Shown: one piece after another, positions 8,264 to 24,411 of the stretch | Position numbering within the stretch: position 1 is the first letter of the stretch | How the letters are laid out: each line of letters begins with the position of its first letter | Assembly: GCF_036173125.1 (NCBI RefSeq) | Contig: NZ_CP108054.1 | Location: 2,108,001 to 2,172,000 of the forward strand | DNA length: 64,000 nucleotides | Source of the DNA: Streptomyces sp. NBC_00286 | GTDB lineage: Bacteria; Actinomycetota; Actinomycetes; Streptomycetales; Streptomycetaceae | Reading direction: 5' to 3' | Notes under the pieces: generated by a model | Databases searched by the model: none | What the model was told of the DNA's origin: nothing | What the model saw: only the letters and a program-made list of their open reading frames with translations | Translations under genes and position numbers: made by a program

Positions 8264-9586
8264 TCAGACCGCCGACGCCTCCTCGTTGGCCGGCAAGCTG
8301 TCCATGAACGAGCTCACCGAGAAGACCGCGTTACCCGGTCCGGGTGGGCCGTATCCGGGCGGCGAGGACAGCCCGAAGTCGTCCATGGTCGAGCGGTACG
8401 CCTCGAGCAGCCGGATGTGGTACTCCAGTGGCGCACCCTGCGGATTGGCCTTGCCCAGCGGTGTCGTCACCTCGGGGCACCAGGTGGTGAACCGGGGCGT
8501 GATGCCGTGCGACATGAAGAAGCGCAGGCCCTCGGTCGTCGACGCGATCGCCTCGTCCACGGTCGTGAAGCCGAAGGGCTCGGCCATCTCCACGCCGGCC
8601 ACGAAGTTGGGGATGACGTTGCGCGCGCCGAAGACCTCCGCCGAGTCGAGGATGCGCTTGTGCCACTCGTCGCGGCCGACGTAGCGCTCCTTGCCCGGGC
8701 AGTACATCTTGAACAGGTACTCGTCCCACACCTCGTAGTTGGGGTGGTAGATCTGCACGCCGTAGTCCTTGAAGCGCTGCACGTCGTCGCGCGGCAGCGC
8801 CTGGGCCACCACCTTGCCGATCCACCGCCCGGGGAAACGTTCCTCGATGGCTTTGGCGTAGTGCCCGTAGAAGTCGGCCTCGTCCCGTCCGGCGACCGTC
8901 TTGGTGATCGCGCCTCCGGTGAGGGTGTAGGCGGTGGACGCCTTGGCGGTGTCGTACCGGTCGATGATCTCGAGGGCCTCGAGGACCTCCTCGACGTCCT
9001 TCACACCGGTGTACGGGCGCCCCGCCGCCTTGTGCTGGCGCCAGTTGTGGTTGATGTCGCAGTACTGGCACTCCTCCTTGGCGCCGAAGTACTGGCAGAC
9101 CCGGAAGACGGTGAGGTAGATGAGGTAGCCCCACTGGATCGTCGGGGCCACCTCCATCACGGACTTCCCGCTCGCGAGCGTGTGCCGGTAGTACTCGGGC
9201 ATCGGCGGCACCCCGACGTCCGAGATCCGCTTCCCGTCGAGGTAGAGCCCGAGCACACCGTCCTCGCCCGCGGCCACCCGGTAGGGCGAGGACGGATTGA
9301 CGCGTACGGAGACGACGGTGCGCCGCAGGTCGTACGGGCCGCCGGTGAGGATGATCTCCTCGGGCGGACGCCGGAGCGCGGCCTCGCCAAGCTCCGGCAA
9401 GGTGCCGTGGTCGAAGGAGAAGATGAAGTACGACTTCGGCTTGACCTCGCCGTCCTCGTTGTCACTGAGGGCCGACGCGTCGAAAGCGACCCCACCCCTG
9501 AGCAGGTCCTCCTTGAAGACGGCCTCCCGCGGTACGTGCGGGAACCGTTCCATCAGATCCTCGACCAGCGCGGTGCGGCTGCCCAT
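8264..9586 (-). CDS. Radical SAM protein with atypical CX8CX2C cluster motif
   Basis: The 440-residue protein starts at ATG 9586; the frame stays open far upstream, but that part is non-coding in character. Cysteines 164, 173 and 176 form CX8CX2C, in QYFGAKEECQYCDINHNW. This is a longer first gap than the CX3CX2C of classical radical SAM enzymes. The downstream sequence (YTLTGGAITKT, IYHPNYEVWDEYLFKMYCPG, VIPNFVAGVEM) fits a TIM-barrel radical SAM core similar to biotin-synthase relatives. It would bind a 4Fe-4S cluster and cleave S-adenosylmethionine. The substrate is unknown and no accessory maturase or peptide precursor lies nearby. The neighbouring cupin is secreted and may be unrelated. 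Confidence 0.7.
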   Translation of the reverse strand: MGSRTALVEDLMERFPHVPREAVFKEDLLRGGVAFDASALSDNEDGEVKPKSYFIFSFDHGTLPELGEAALRRPPEEIILTGGPYDLRRTVVSVRVNPSSPYRVAAGEDGVLGLYLDGKRISDVGVPPMPEYYRHTLASGKSVMEVAPTIQWGYLIYLTVFRVCQYFGAKEECQYCDINHNWRQHKAAGRPYTGVKDVEEVLEALEIIDRYDTAKASTAYTLTGGAITKTVAGRDEADFYGHYAKAIEERFPGRWIGKVVAQALPRDDVQRFKDYGVQIYHPNYEVWDEYLFKMYCPGKERYVGRDEWHKRILDSAEVFGARNVIPNFVAGVEMAEPFGFTTVDEAIASTTEGLRFFMSHGITPRFTTWCPEVTTPLGKANPQGAPLEYHIRLLEAYRSTMDDFGLSSPPGYGPPGPGNAVFSVSSFMDSLPANEEASAV

Positions 9587-9669
9587 CCCGTAACTCCTCG
9601 CTCCCGGCGGCGGTTGTGCTCCACTCCTCACGGTATGCCCCCGGCTGGACGGGATCGGTGCCGGGTCCC

Positions 9670-10152
9670 TCAGACGCCGCAGCCGGGGTCGGGCGCGTCG
9701 ACGGACAGCGGTGCCCCTTCGGGCAGCAGGTAGGTCACGTACAGGACGACGGGCTCGGTGCCCAGGTTGCGGCCGATGTGCACATGGTGAGGTCCGGCGG
9801 GCTCGACGAAGGACTTCCCGGCCGTGGTGGTCTCCACCGTGCAGTCGTGCATCGTGCGGGTGAGCGTCCCGGACTGGACGACGGCGATCAGCTCGCCCTG
9901 GTGGTAGTGCCAGCCGGTGGAGCCGCCCGGCGCGACGGTGATCGTGCGGACCACCACGTCGGTGCGCCCACGGGTCTTGATCTTCAGACCGTCGTCGGAC
10001 GTCCCCTTGGCGAGGATGGTTCCGGTGACCCCGCTGCCGGGGGTCGCGAGTGCCGTCGAGGGCACCAGGCCGACCGCCGCGACACACGCGCCGACGGCCA
10101 CCGCCCTCCGGATCCGCCCTCTGAACCCGCTGCGTACGCCGCTGACCGCCAT
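9670..10152 (-). CDS. Secreted cupin-domain protein
   Basis: About 160 residues from ATG 10152, which has GGAGC four bases ahead. An N-terminal signal peptide has Arg residues, a hydrophobic run and ALA before the mature part. The cupin core carries the metal-binding histidines of motif 1 (GWHYHQGELIAVV) and motif 2 (GPHHVHIG). Small secreted cupins of this kind are common in actinomycetes and mostly uncharacterised; a dioxygenase or sugar-binding role is possible. It ends 83 bases before the radical SAM start on the same strand, so co-transcription is possible. Confidence 0.75.
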   Translation of the reverse strand: MAVSGVRSGFRGRIRRAVAVGACVAAVGLVPSTALATPGSGVTGTILAKGTSDDGLKIKTRGRTDVVVRTITVAPGGSTGWHYHQGELIAVVQSGTLTRTMHDCTVETTTAGKSFVEPAGPHHVHIGRNLGTEPVVLYVTYLLPEGAPLSVDAPDPGCGV

Positions 10153-10350
10153 CGCTGCTCCATCCCGCCCGGTAACTCCGGGCATCTGTGACGACACATC
10201 GAATAGTGCGGAAAGAACCTCTCATGGCGGTGGATCAGCCGACCACCGAAATCCAACTCCCGTACGACAGAGGCGATATGGGACCGCAGTCCTCCGGCAA
10301 ACCGACACGCCTGAGCGGACCGCGATGCCGCGGTCACGGCCCGGCGTGCC

Positions 10351-10629
10351 TCAGCCCTCCTCGGCCGCGTAATACCAGAACTTGACCTCGGCGAGATTGC
10401 ACCGGCCGTCGTGGGCGTCGTGGAGGCGGAGCGAGGTGTACGGCGCCGTGGTGGCCAACTCGCCCTCGTACCAGGCCCCTTCGGTCGTCGCGTCGATGGT
10501 GTGCAGGTCGGTCCAGGGGCCCCGCCGCCGGAAGACCGGCGCAGCACGGTGCAGGTGGCTCGGCCGGCTTGGCCCGCGCAGCGGGAGGACGCACAGCTTG
10601 TCGACGACCAGGGGTCCAGCGTCACCTGC
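10351..10629 (-). pseudogene. C-terminal gene remnant of about 92 codons with no start codon
   Basis: One frame on the minus strand reads as a plausible protein tail with motifs WTDLHTIDATTEGAWYEGEL, TSLRLHDAHDG and NLAEVKFWYYAAEEG before its stop. It begins just after a stop codon and has no ATG or GTG at its upstream end. A short in-phase-looking piece in another frame (VEQVTLDP) suggests a frameshift there. It probably represents the eroded end of a secreted or binding-domain protein. I do not recognise the family. Confidence 0.4.
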
Positions 10630-10774
10630 TCAACTTAGGGGCTGTGCATGGGATTACGAACCGATAGCAGACGAAACGGCAACCGATTAGCGGATCGACT
10701 GACCACCGAGAAACGCGCCATGGCCCCGCACACGACGAGGATGCCGTGGGCGACTCATCCCCAGACCAGGGGGC

Positions 10775-10828
10775 TGTCGCGGCAAAATGTGACAGTTCGG
10801 CACCCGACTGTCACATTTTGCCGCGACA
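10775..10828. repeat. Perfect inverted repeat, 22-bp arms, 10-bp loop
   Basis: The left arm 10775-10796 begins TGTCGCGGCAAAATGTG and the right arm 10807-10828 ends CACATTTTGCCGCGACA; the arms are exact complements around a 10-base loop (10797-10806). Flanking CCCCAG (about 10760) and CTGGGG (about 10834) can extend the stem imperfectly. The core is AT-rich for this genome. It lies in a 360-bp gap (10631-10992) otherwise without a gene, between a gene remnant and a GNAT gene. It could be a regulator-binding site, a stable RNA hairpin or a relic of a small transposable element; it has no terminator-type T run. Confidence 0.7.
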
Positions 10829-10992
10829 TCCTACTGGGGTCCGGCACCCTCGGCCGATGTGCCCGCACTGCCGCGGGGATTCGCCTATGGCGGCCGACAG
10901 GAGCAGTGCGAAGCAGTTCCTCGTGAACGGTCAGGGGGCGCGGCTGGCGGGAACGACGGGCAAGGAGCTGCCCCCGTAAGCAATCATGAAGC

Positions 10993-13268
<2,276 letters not shown>

Positions 13269-13303
13269 CGTCCAGCCATGCCCGTACCCGAGCCCGTCTT
13301 TTT

Positions 13304-13333
13304 ACAACCCCTTTCCTAACCCCTTGTCGAAAG
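13304..13333. promoter_or_regulatory. Tandem AACCCCTT motifs upstream of the ROK regulator
   Basis: AACCCCTT occurs at 13306-13313 and again at 13318-13325, 12 bp apart, with the second followed by GTCGAAAG. A closely related copy, AACCCCTTGCCGAAG, lies at 14848-14862 upstream of the sugar-binding lipoprotein. Sharing between the regulator's own promoter and its neighbour operon suggests a ROK operator. This is inference from repetition only. Confidence 0.5.
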
Positions 13334-13529
13334 TCCGTCGCAGGCCATAGCCTTGCGCCGCGCCGGGGCCGACGTGGCTCGGCATGGTTCTGAAGGGATC
13401 GAGGGGGCCGCCCGGTGCTGTGCTTTCCCGGGGGACGCTGCATCCGACAGCGGCTCCGCCGCGGGCCGGACGCCGGCCGAAAAGCAGGTCCGGATCGCAA
13501 GCCCGGTGCTGGTCAGCGAGGGGAGTCCA

Positions 13530-14768
13530 ATGAAGCGCGGCACATCCCGCGACATACGCACTGCGAACCGCTATGAGGTGCTGCGCCAGATCATCGCCGA
13601 GTCGCCCACCTCCCGGCAGGAGCTGGCGGCCGCCACGGGGCTGAGTCTGGCCACGGTGGCGACGTTGGTCGGTGAGTTGCTGGACCTCGGGATGCTCACC
13701 GAGGTCGGGTTCGAGGACTCGGCGGGTGGCCGCCCGCGGGGCCTCGTGGCCGTCAACGCGTCGGGGGGCGCGTTGATCGGCGTGGACATCGCGGAGACGT
13801 ACGTACGCGTCGAGCTGTTCGACCTCGCGCTGAATGTGCTGGCCCGCGCGGACGAGGACATGCGCCCTGGCGAGAGCCGTCCGGCGCAGGTCGTCGGGCA
13901 CGTCGCCACGGCCGTCGAGTCGGTGGTCGCACAGGCCGGCGTCGACGGTGCGCGCGTGCTCGGGGTCGGGGTCAGCGTGCCGGGGCAGGTGGACCGCGCG
14001 ACCGGGATCGCGGAGTACGCGCCGAACTGGGACTGGCACGATGTGCCGCTGCTCGATCTGCTCTCCGAGCACATCTCGTATCCGCTGTATCTCGACAATC
14101 CGCTGCGCGCCTGCGCGGTCGCCGAGTTGTGGTTCGGCGCGGCCCGCGGGCGCGGGGACGCCGTGGTGGTGAACCTCGGTACGGGGGTGGGCGCCGGGCT
14201 CGCTCTCGGTGGCGGGCTCCATCGCGGGGTCAGCAACAGCGCGGGCGAATGGGGCCACACCACGCTCGTACTGGACGGGCGGCTCTGTCACTGCGGCAAC
14301 CACGGTTGCGTGGAGACGTATGTGGGAGCGCCCGGAATCATGCTGAACATACGGGAGTTGAGCCCGCGCAGCCCGCTGCTGCACCCCGAGGACCAGACGG
14401 CGACCATCGATGCCCTGGCCCGTGGGGTCGCCGCCCAGGATCCGGTGGCGGTCAAGGTGGTCCGGGACACGGCCCGTTACCTCGGTGCGGGCATCGCGGA
14501 CCTGGTGAACCTGCTCAATCCCGAGGTGGTCGTGCTCAGCAGCTGGGTCGCGGCCGCCCTCGGCGAGCCCCTGCTCGAGGAGGTGCGCGAGGCGGTGGCC
14601 AGGCATGCCTTGAATCGGCCACTGGCCGCCACCGAGATCGTCCTGTCCCCGATCCCCACCGATCCGGTGTGCCTCGGCGCGGCGACGTTCGCGCTCGAAG
14701 GCGCGCTGTCCTCGATCACCCAGAAGGCCGGCCAGAGGTCCAACCGACGCACCTGGTCCAAGCAGTAA
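13530..14768 (+). CDS. ROK-family transcriptional repressor of the adjacent sugar-uptake genes
   Basis: 412 residues. The N-terminal winged helix (about 10-70; SRQELAAATGLSLATVATLVGELLDLG) binds DNA. The remainder is a sugar-kinase-like ROK fold with the ROK signature and zinc site CHCGNHGCVETYVG, the phosphate-loop-like VVNLGTGVGAG and the EWGHTTL segment. Such proteins repress sugar-utilisation operons and release DNA when they bind a sugar or sugar phosphate. ATG 13530 has GAGGGGAG at 6 nt. The downstream transporter and beta-galactosidase are the likely targets; shared promoter motifs support this. Confidence 0.88.
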   Translation: MKRGTSRDIRTANRYEVLRQIIAESPTSRQELAAATGLSLATVATLVGELLDLGMLTEVGFEDSAGGRPRGLVAVNASGGALIGVDIAETYVRVELFDLALNVLARADEDMRPGESRPAQVVGHVATAVESVVAQAGVDGARVLGVGVSVPGQVDRATGIAEYAPNWDWHDVPLLDLLSEHISYPLYLDNPLRACAVAELWFGAARGRGDAVVVNLGTGVGAGLALGGGLHRGVSNSAGEWGHTTLVLDGRLCHCGNHGCVETYVGAPGIMLNIRELSPRSPLLHPEDQTATIDALARGVAAQDPVAVKVVRDTARYLGAGIADLVNLLNPEVVVLSSWVAAALGEPLLEEVREAVARHALNRPLAATEIVLSPIPTDPVCLGAATFALEGALSSITQKAGQRSNRRTWSKQ

Positions 14769-14801
14769 CCGCCCCCGGGTCAACCCTCATCGGCCCCATT
14801 C

Positions 14802-14817
14802 GTTCGGAATTCCGAAC
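14802..14817. promoter_or_regulatory. Perfect 16-bp palindrome GTTCGGAATTCCGAAC
   Basis: An uninterrupted 16-bp palindrome lies 146 bp before the lipoprotein start, just upstream of the AACCCCTTG motif. A half-site of the same sequence (ATTCCGAAC, 49894-49902) sits before a GH43 gene. It is a candidate operator for a LacI, GntR or ROK regulator; the owner is not established. Confidence 0.5.
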
Positions 14818-14847
14818 CCTGTACAACGCTTCGCACAGACTTCGTCC

Positions 14848-14862
14848 AACCCCTTGCCGAAG
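14848..14862. promoter_or_regulatory. AACCCCTTG-CCGAAG motif upstream of the ABC transporter operon
   Basis: AACCCCTTGCCGAAG repeats the AACCCCTTGTCGAAA seen at the ROK promoter (13318-13332), with two mismatches, and is followed by a second CCGAAG at 14869. It lies about 100 bp upstream of the lipoprotein start. It probably serves as a ROK binding site or a shared promoter element. Confidence 0.45.
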
Positions 14863-14963
14863 CCTTAGCCGAAGGTTAACGTCCCGCACCGCACCTGAGT
14901 TTTGAGCCACCGGCTCACTGAGTGATTGCGCCGCAGCCGCACTTGAGAGACAAGGACGTCAGC

Positions 14964-16229
14964 ATGTCGGCACTGAACAGCAACAACTGGGACCGTCGCA
15001 CCGTATTGCGGGCCGCCATGGGCCTGGCCGCCACCGGCGGGCTGGCCGCGTGCGGCGGCAACACCGGCCGCTCCGAGGGAGGCGCCTCGGGCAAGTCTCT
15101 GACGCAGTACTTCCACGCGTACGGTGAGGCCGGCACGCAGGAGGCCATCAAGCGGTACGCGAAGGACTTCGACGGGGCCAACGTGGCCACGCAGTGGATC
15201 ACCGGCACCAACTTCGAGAGCAAGCTGTTCTCGGCCCTGCTCACCAAGAACGCGCCCGACGTCTTCGAGTTCCACCCGCAGCTCCAGCTGATCAGGAGCG
15301 GTCAGGTCGCCGACCTCAGCGATCTCGTCAACCCGGTCAAGGACGACTTCAACCCGGCCGACATCAAGTCGCACACCATCGACGGGAAGATATGGGGCGT
15401 CCGCATGATCGACGACCCGCAGTTCTTCTACTACCGCAAGTCGATGCTGGAGAAGGCGGGCGTCGAGGTGCCGCAGACCCTCGACGAGCTCGTCGAGGCC
15501 GCCGCCAAGCTCACCACCGACAAGGTCAAGGGCCTGTTCATCGGCAACGACATGGTCCAGACGCAGTACCCCCTGGTGTGGTCCTCGGGTGCGGACCAGC
15601 TCACCGCCGACAACCAGATCGCGTACCACACGGACGCCGTGGCCGAGACGCTGTCGAAGTACCGCACGATGTTCAAGGCCGGCCATCTGCTGACCGGCGC
15701 GCCCGCCGACTCCTGGGACCCCTCCGCTCTGATCCAGGGCCTGTGCGCGATCCAGTGGAGCGGCATGTGGGCCATGCCCGCACTGCAGAAGGCGCTCGGC
15801 GACGACCTCGGCATCTTCCCCTACCCCGTCGCCGCGGACGGGGCCAAGCCGTCCGTCTTCAACGGCGGTTGGTCGATGTTCGTGAACGCCAAGGGCAAGA
15901 ACGTCGACCTGGCCAAGGAGTACGTGAAGTGGCTGTGGATCGATCAGAAGGAGCACCAGGAGGACTGGGCGCTCAGCTACGGCTTCCACGTCCCGCCGCG
16001 CACGTCGATCGCCGAGTCCGCCGACAAGCTCAAGTCCGGTCTGCCGGCTGAGGGCGTCAAGTTCTTCAACGAGTACGGACGGTTCGAGAACCCGTCCTGG
16101 ACGCAGGCGATGATCACCGCGTTCGAAGAGTTGATCGCCGACGTCGTGCGCAAGGGCGTGGAACCGGAGAAGGCCCTCGACACCGCGGATGCGAAGGTCA
16201 ACCGCGAACTCAAGAAGCTCTTCGGATAG
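14964..16229 (+). CDS. Sugar ABC transporter substrate-binding lipoprotein
   Basis: 421 residues. The N terminus (RRTVLRAAMGLAATGGLAACGG) combines a twin-arginine export motif with the lipobox LAAC, so the mature protein is probably a Tat-exported lipoprotein anchored outside the membrane. The rest is a family 1 solute-binding fold (GKIWGVRMIDDPQFFYYRKSMLEKAGVEVPQTLDEL; ALIQGLCAIQWSGMWA) as in maltose- and oligosaccharide-binding proteins. It delivers a sugar to the two permeases that follow at 20 bp and by overlap. No ATPase gene is in the operon; many streptomycete sugar importers share the MsiK ATPase. ATG 14964 has AAGGA ahead. Confidence 0.9.
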   Translation: MSALNSNNWDRRTVLRAAMGLAATGGLAACGGNTGRSEGGASGKSLTQYFHAYGEAGTQEAIKRYAKDFDGANVATQWITGTNFESKLFSALLTKNAPDVFEFHPQLQLIRSGQVADLSDLVNPVKDDFNPADIKSHTIDGKIWGVRMIDDPQFFYYRKSMLEKAGVEVPQTLDELVEAAAKLTTDKVKGLFIGNDMVQTQYPLVWSSGADQLTADNQIAYHTDAVAETLSKYRTMFKAGHLLTGAPADSWDPSALIQGLCAIQWSGMWAMPALQKALGDDLGIFPYPVAADGAKPSVFNGGWSMFVNAKGKNVDLAKEYVKWLWIDQKEHQEDWALSYGFHVPPRTSIAESADKLKSGLPAEGVKFFNEYGRFENPSWTQAMITAFEELIADVVRKGVEPEKALDTADAKVNRELKKLFG

Positions 16230-16249
16230 GCCGCCGGACAGGTAACGAC

Positions 16250-17208
16250 ATGTCGACCACGACTACGCGTGACGCCACGCGCCCCGCCCCGGCCAAGGTC
16301 TCCAAGACCAAGCCGCGGCGGGGCGTGCGGGGCACCACGTTCAACTTCTGGCTCTTCACCGGACCGTTCCTCATCGGTCTGCTGATCTTCGTCTACATCC
16401 CCATCCTCTGGAGCGCCTGGCTCAGCTTCTACGAAGCGCGCTACACGGTCACGCCGGACAAGTTCGTCGGCTTCGACAACTACGAGTACATGCTGACGAA
16501 CGGCGACTTCGTCAGGTCGCTGGGGACCTTCAGCGTCTTCGCCGCGATCGTCGTGCCGGTCACCTGGGCGCTGTCGCTGGGCCTGGCGTTGATGGTGCAC
16601 CGACTGCGCTTCATGAAGGCGTTCTTCCGGTCGGTCTTCTTCCTGCCGACGGCGGTCAGTTTCGTCGCGGCCTCGCTGATCTGGAAGATGTCCATCTTCA
16701 GCGGCGTGCGCTTCGGGCTGATGAACACCGTCCTCGACTGGGTCGGCATCGAGAACGTCGCCTGGCTGGCCGACCCCAATCCCCCCTGGTACTGGCTGGT
16801 CATCCTCACTCTGCGACTGTGGCTGCAGTCCGGCTTCTACATGATCCTGTTCCTGGCGGCACTGCAGAACATCCCGCCGTCGCTGTACGAGGCCGCCGCC
16901 ATCGACGGCGCCAAGCCGGGCTGGCAGACCTTCTGGTACATCACGCTGCCCCAACTGCGGGCGACGTCGACCGCCGTGATCCTGCTGCTGCTCGTGGCCG
17001 CCTACCAGGCCTTCGACGAGTTCTTCAACCTGCTCCCGAAGACGACATGGGGCCGGCCACCACTCGTCGAGCTGTACTACACCGCCCTGGGCGACAGCCA
17101 GGACTACGGCGCCGGCAGCGCGGGCGCCATGATCCTCACCGTCCTGATCTGCACGGTGACGCTGCTGCAGGGCAGGTTCATGGGCCTCGGAAGGGGTGAC
17201 GAGAACAA

Positions 17209-17212
<4 letters not shown>
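16250..17212 (+). CDS. Sugar ABC transporter permease (MalF/UgpA type)
   Basis: 320 residues with six predicted membrane helices; the first starts near residue 32 (FNFWLFTGPFLIGLLIFVYIPI). The cytoplasmic EAA loop that docks the ATPase reads YEAAAIDGAKPGWQTFWYIT. It forms the transmembrane channel with the next permease. It overlaps that gene's GTG start by four bases, so the two are translationally coupled. The substrate is probably a beta-galactoside or related oligosaccharide, judging from the beta-galactosidase downstream. Confidence 0.92.
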
Positions 17213-22281
<5,069 letters not shown>

Positions 22282-22506
22282 TGATCCTGTGGCAGAGTGT
22301 GACGCGCACGCCCGGCGCCCAGGCGACGTCGGGCACCCTCCTCGGCGAGGTCGCAAGACCTGGCCGAACAGCGTCCGGAGGGACGTGTCACGCGGGCTGG
22401 CGACTCCGGTCATCAGCACCAGGGCACGAAGACGATCGGCTCACATCCCTGAGCAACACTCAGGATCACTAAGCCGATCAGAGACGCTGACCAGGAGGTC
22501 CGCCGC

Positions 22507-23574
22507 ATGAGCGGCAGCATCGAGGTCCGGGGACTGTCCCGGACCTTCCACACCACCGTGCGCCGACCCGGTGTCCTGGGGGCTATCCGATCGCTGGTCA
22601 ACCCAGAGCGGATAGCCAAGGACGCCGTCTCCGACATCAGCTTCGAGGTGCAGCCCGGCGAACTGCTCGCCCTGCTCGGGCCGAACGGTGCGGGCAAGTC
22701 CACCACCATCAAGATGCTCACCGGCATCCTCACGCCGACGTCCGGTGAGGCGCGGGTCGCGGGCGTCGTCCCGTACGAGGAGCGCGAGCGCAACGCCCGC
22801 AACATCGGGGCCGTGTTCGGACAGCGCACCCAACTGTGGTGGGACCTGCCCGTGCGCGAGTCCTTCGCGATCCTGCGCGACATCTACGACGTACCGGCGG
22901 ACGAACACGCCACGCGATTGCGGGAGTTCGACGAACTGCTCGACCTGTCCTCGTTCTGGGACACGCGCGTACGACACCTCTCGCTCGGCCAGCGCGTGCG
23001 CTCCGACCTGGCCGCCGCGCTGCTGCACGACCCGCCGGTGGTGTTCCTCGACGAGCCGACCATCGGCATGGACGTGGTCGTGAAGGAGCAGGTGCGGGAG
23101 TTCCTCCGGTACCAGGTGGAGGAGCGCGGGCGGACGGTGCTGCTCACCACGCACGACATGACGGAGGTCGAGCGGCTCGCGGAGCGCGTTGTGCTGATCA
23201 ACCACGGGCGGCTCGTCCTGGACGGCACGCTGGACGAGATCCGCCGGAAGTTCGGCTGGACCTGGCAGGTGCGGGCCACGCTCGCCGACGCGCACGCCGC
23301 CGTCGAGCCGTGGCCCGGCGTCGTACTCGTACGACGGGAGGGTCCGCAGGTGGTGTTCGGCCCGGACGGGCCGGCCGCGCCGACGGTGCACCAGGCGCTG
23401 AAGCAGGTCATCGAGCGGTATGAGGTGACCGATATCGCCCTGGACGAGGCCGAGTTGGAGGATGTGATGCGGGCGGCGTACGCCCAGGCGGGCGACGACC
23501 TGGCCGCGGACATGGCGGCCGAGGTGGCTGGTGACGTGGCAGCCCAGACACCGGCTCAGACGCAGGGAGGCTGA
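22507..23574 (+). CDS. ABC-2 exporter ATP-binding subunit
   Basis: 355 residues. Walker A is GPNGAGKST, the signature is LSLGQRVRSDLAAALLHDP, Walker B is VVFLDEP, and the switch His is in TTHDMTEVERLAERV. The Q-loop includes VFGQRTQLWWDLP. This set is characteristic of the DrrA/YhaQ-like exporters that pair with the DUF990-type permeases which follow. ATG 22507 has AGGAGGT at 8 nt. The 225-bp gap upstream holds its promoter and no other gene was seen. Confidence 0.92.
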   Translation: MSGSIEVRGLSRTFHTTVRRPGVLGAIRSLVNPERIAKDAVSDISFEVQPGELLALLGPNGAGKSTTIKMLTGILTPTSGEARVAGVVPYEERERNARNIGAVFGQRTQLWWDLPVRESFAILRDIYDVPADEHATRLREFDELLDLSSFWDTRVRHLSLGQRVRSDLAAALLHDPPVVFLDEPTIGMDVVVKEQVREFLRYQVEERGRTVLLTTHDMTEVERLAERVVLINHGRLVLDGTLDEIRRKFGWTWQVRATLADAHAAVEPWPGVVLVRREGPQVVFGPDGPAAPTVHQALKQVIERYEVTDIALDEAELEDVMRAAYAQAGDDLAADMAAEVAGDVAAQTPAQTQGG

Positions 23575-23578
23575 TCCC

Positions 23579-24409
23579 GTGGCGACGCCCTCCGCGCCCT
23601 CCATGCCCTCCGCCCTGCGCGCCTGGCGGGCCGCCCGGGTCACCCCGCTCGGCGAGCTGCACACCCCGCCCCGTATGACCGCCGCCCTGGTGCGACTGGC
23701 CGTCCAGGTGGTGCTGGTCGCCTCGCTGTGGCGCGGCCTGTACGCGGCGACCGGCACCACCGCCGGGCTCGACCGCGAGCAGGCCGTCACGTACGCCGTG
23801 CTCGCTGTACTGGCCACGCGCGTACGGGAGTTGGACCAGTACTCGGGACGCGACACGGTCCTCCAGCACATGCACTTCGGCACCATCGTGTACTGGTATC
23901 TGCGCCCGCTGCCGCCGCAGCGCTACTACGCCCTGCGAGCCCTGGGCGAGCAGATCTACGGCTTCGCGTGGGCCATCGTCGGTTACGCGGTGTGCGTGGC
24001 CGCCGGAGTCGTACAGCAGCCCAAGTCGGCTGCCGTGGCAGGGGTGTTCATGGTGAGCCTGCTGCTGGGCCAGTGGGTTCTGTACTACATCATGCTCGCC
24101 ATCGACCAGCTGTGCTTCTTCACGCTCCGCAACGGCGCCGCGATGCTGATCCTGATCTTCGCGCAGAACCTGCTGTCCGGGGTGTACGCGCCGCTGTGGT
24201 TCTTCCCGGACTGGTTCATCACGCTCAGCGGCTTCCTGCCGTTCCAGGCGACGTTGAGCGTGCCGCTGTCGCTGTACGTGGGCCGGATCGAACTGTCCGA
24301 CGCCGGGGCACAGTTGGCGATCCAGGCCGCCTGGGTGGTGGTCCTCGCGCTGCTCACCCGGCTGGTGTGGCGGCGGGCCGCCCGGCGCGTGATCTCCCAG
24401 GGAGGCTGA
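23579..24409 (+). CDS. ABC-2 exporter permease, first subunit (DUF990 type)
   Basis: 276 residues from GTG 23579, four bases after the ATPase stop with GGGAGG ahead. About six membrane helices; the family segment FGTIVYWYLRPLPPQRYYALRALGEQIYGFAW is shared with the second permease (TYLVRPMPVYRQLQLQYFPTNAIGD). The pair forms a heterodimeric channel with the upstream ATPase. The substrate is unknown; relatives are usually annotated as exporters of unidentified molecules. Confidence 0.88.
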   Translation: MATPSAPSMPSALRAWRAARVTPLGELHTPPRMTAALVRLAVQVVLVASLWRGLYAATGTTAGLDREQAVTYAVLAVLATRVRELDQYSGRDTVLQHMHFGTIVYWYLRPLPPQRYYALRALGEQIYGFAWAIVGYAVCVAAGVVQQPKSAAVAGVFMVSLLLGQWVLYYIMLAIDQLCFFTLRNGAAMLILIFAQNLLSGVYAPLWFFPDWFITLSGFLPFQATLSVPLSLYVGRIELSDAGAQLAIQAAWVVVLALLTRLVWRRAARRVISQGG

Positions 24410-24411
24410 CC

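Noticed and set aside
9587..10225. N-terminal extension of the radical SAM frame by 213 codons
   Set aside because: The extension is Arg-rich, overlaps the secreted cupin gene antiparallel in phase, and lacks homology; ATG 9586 is a natural start.
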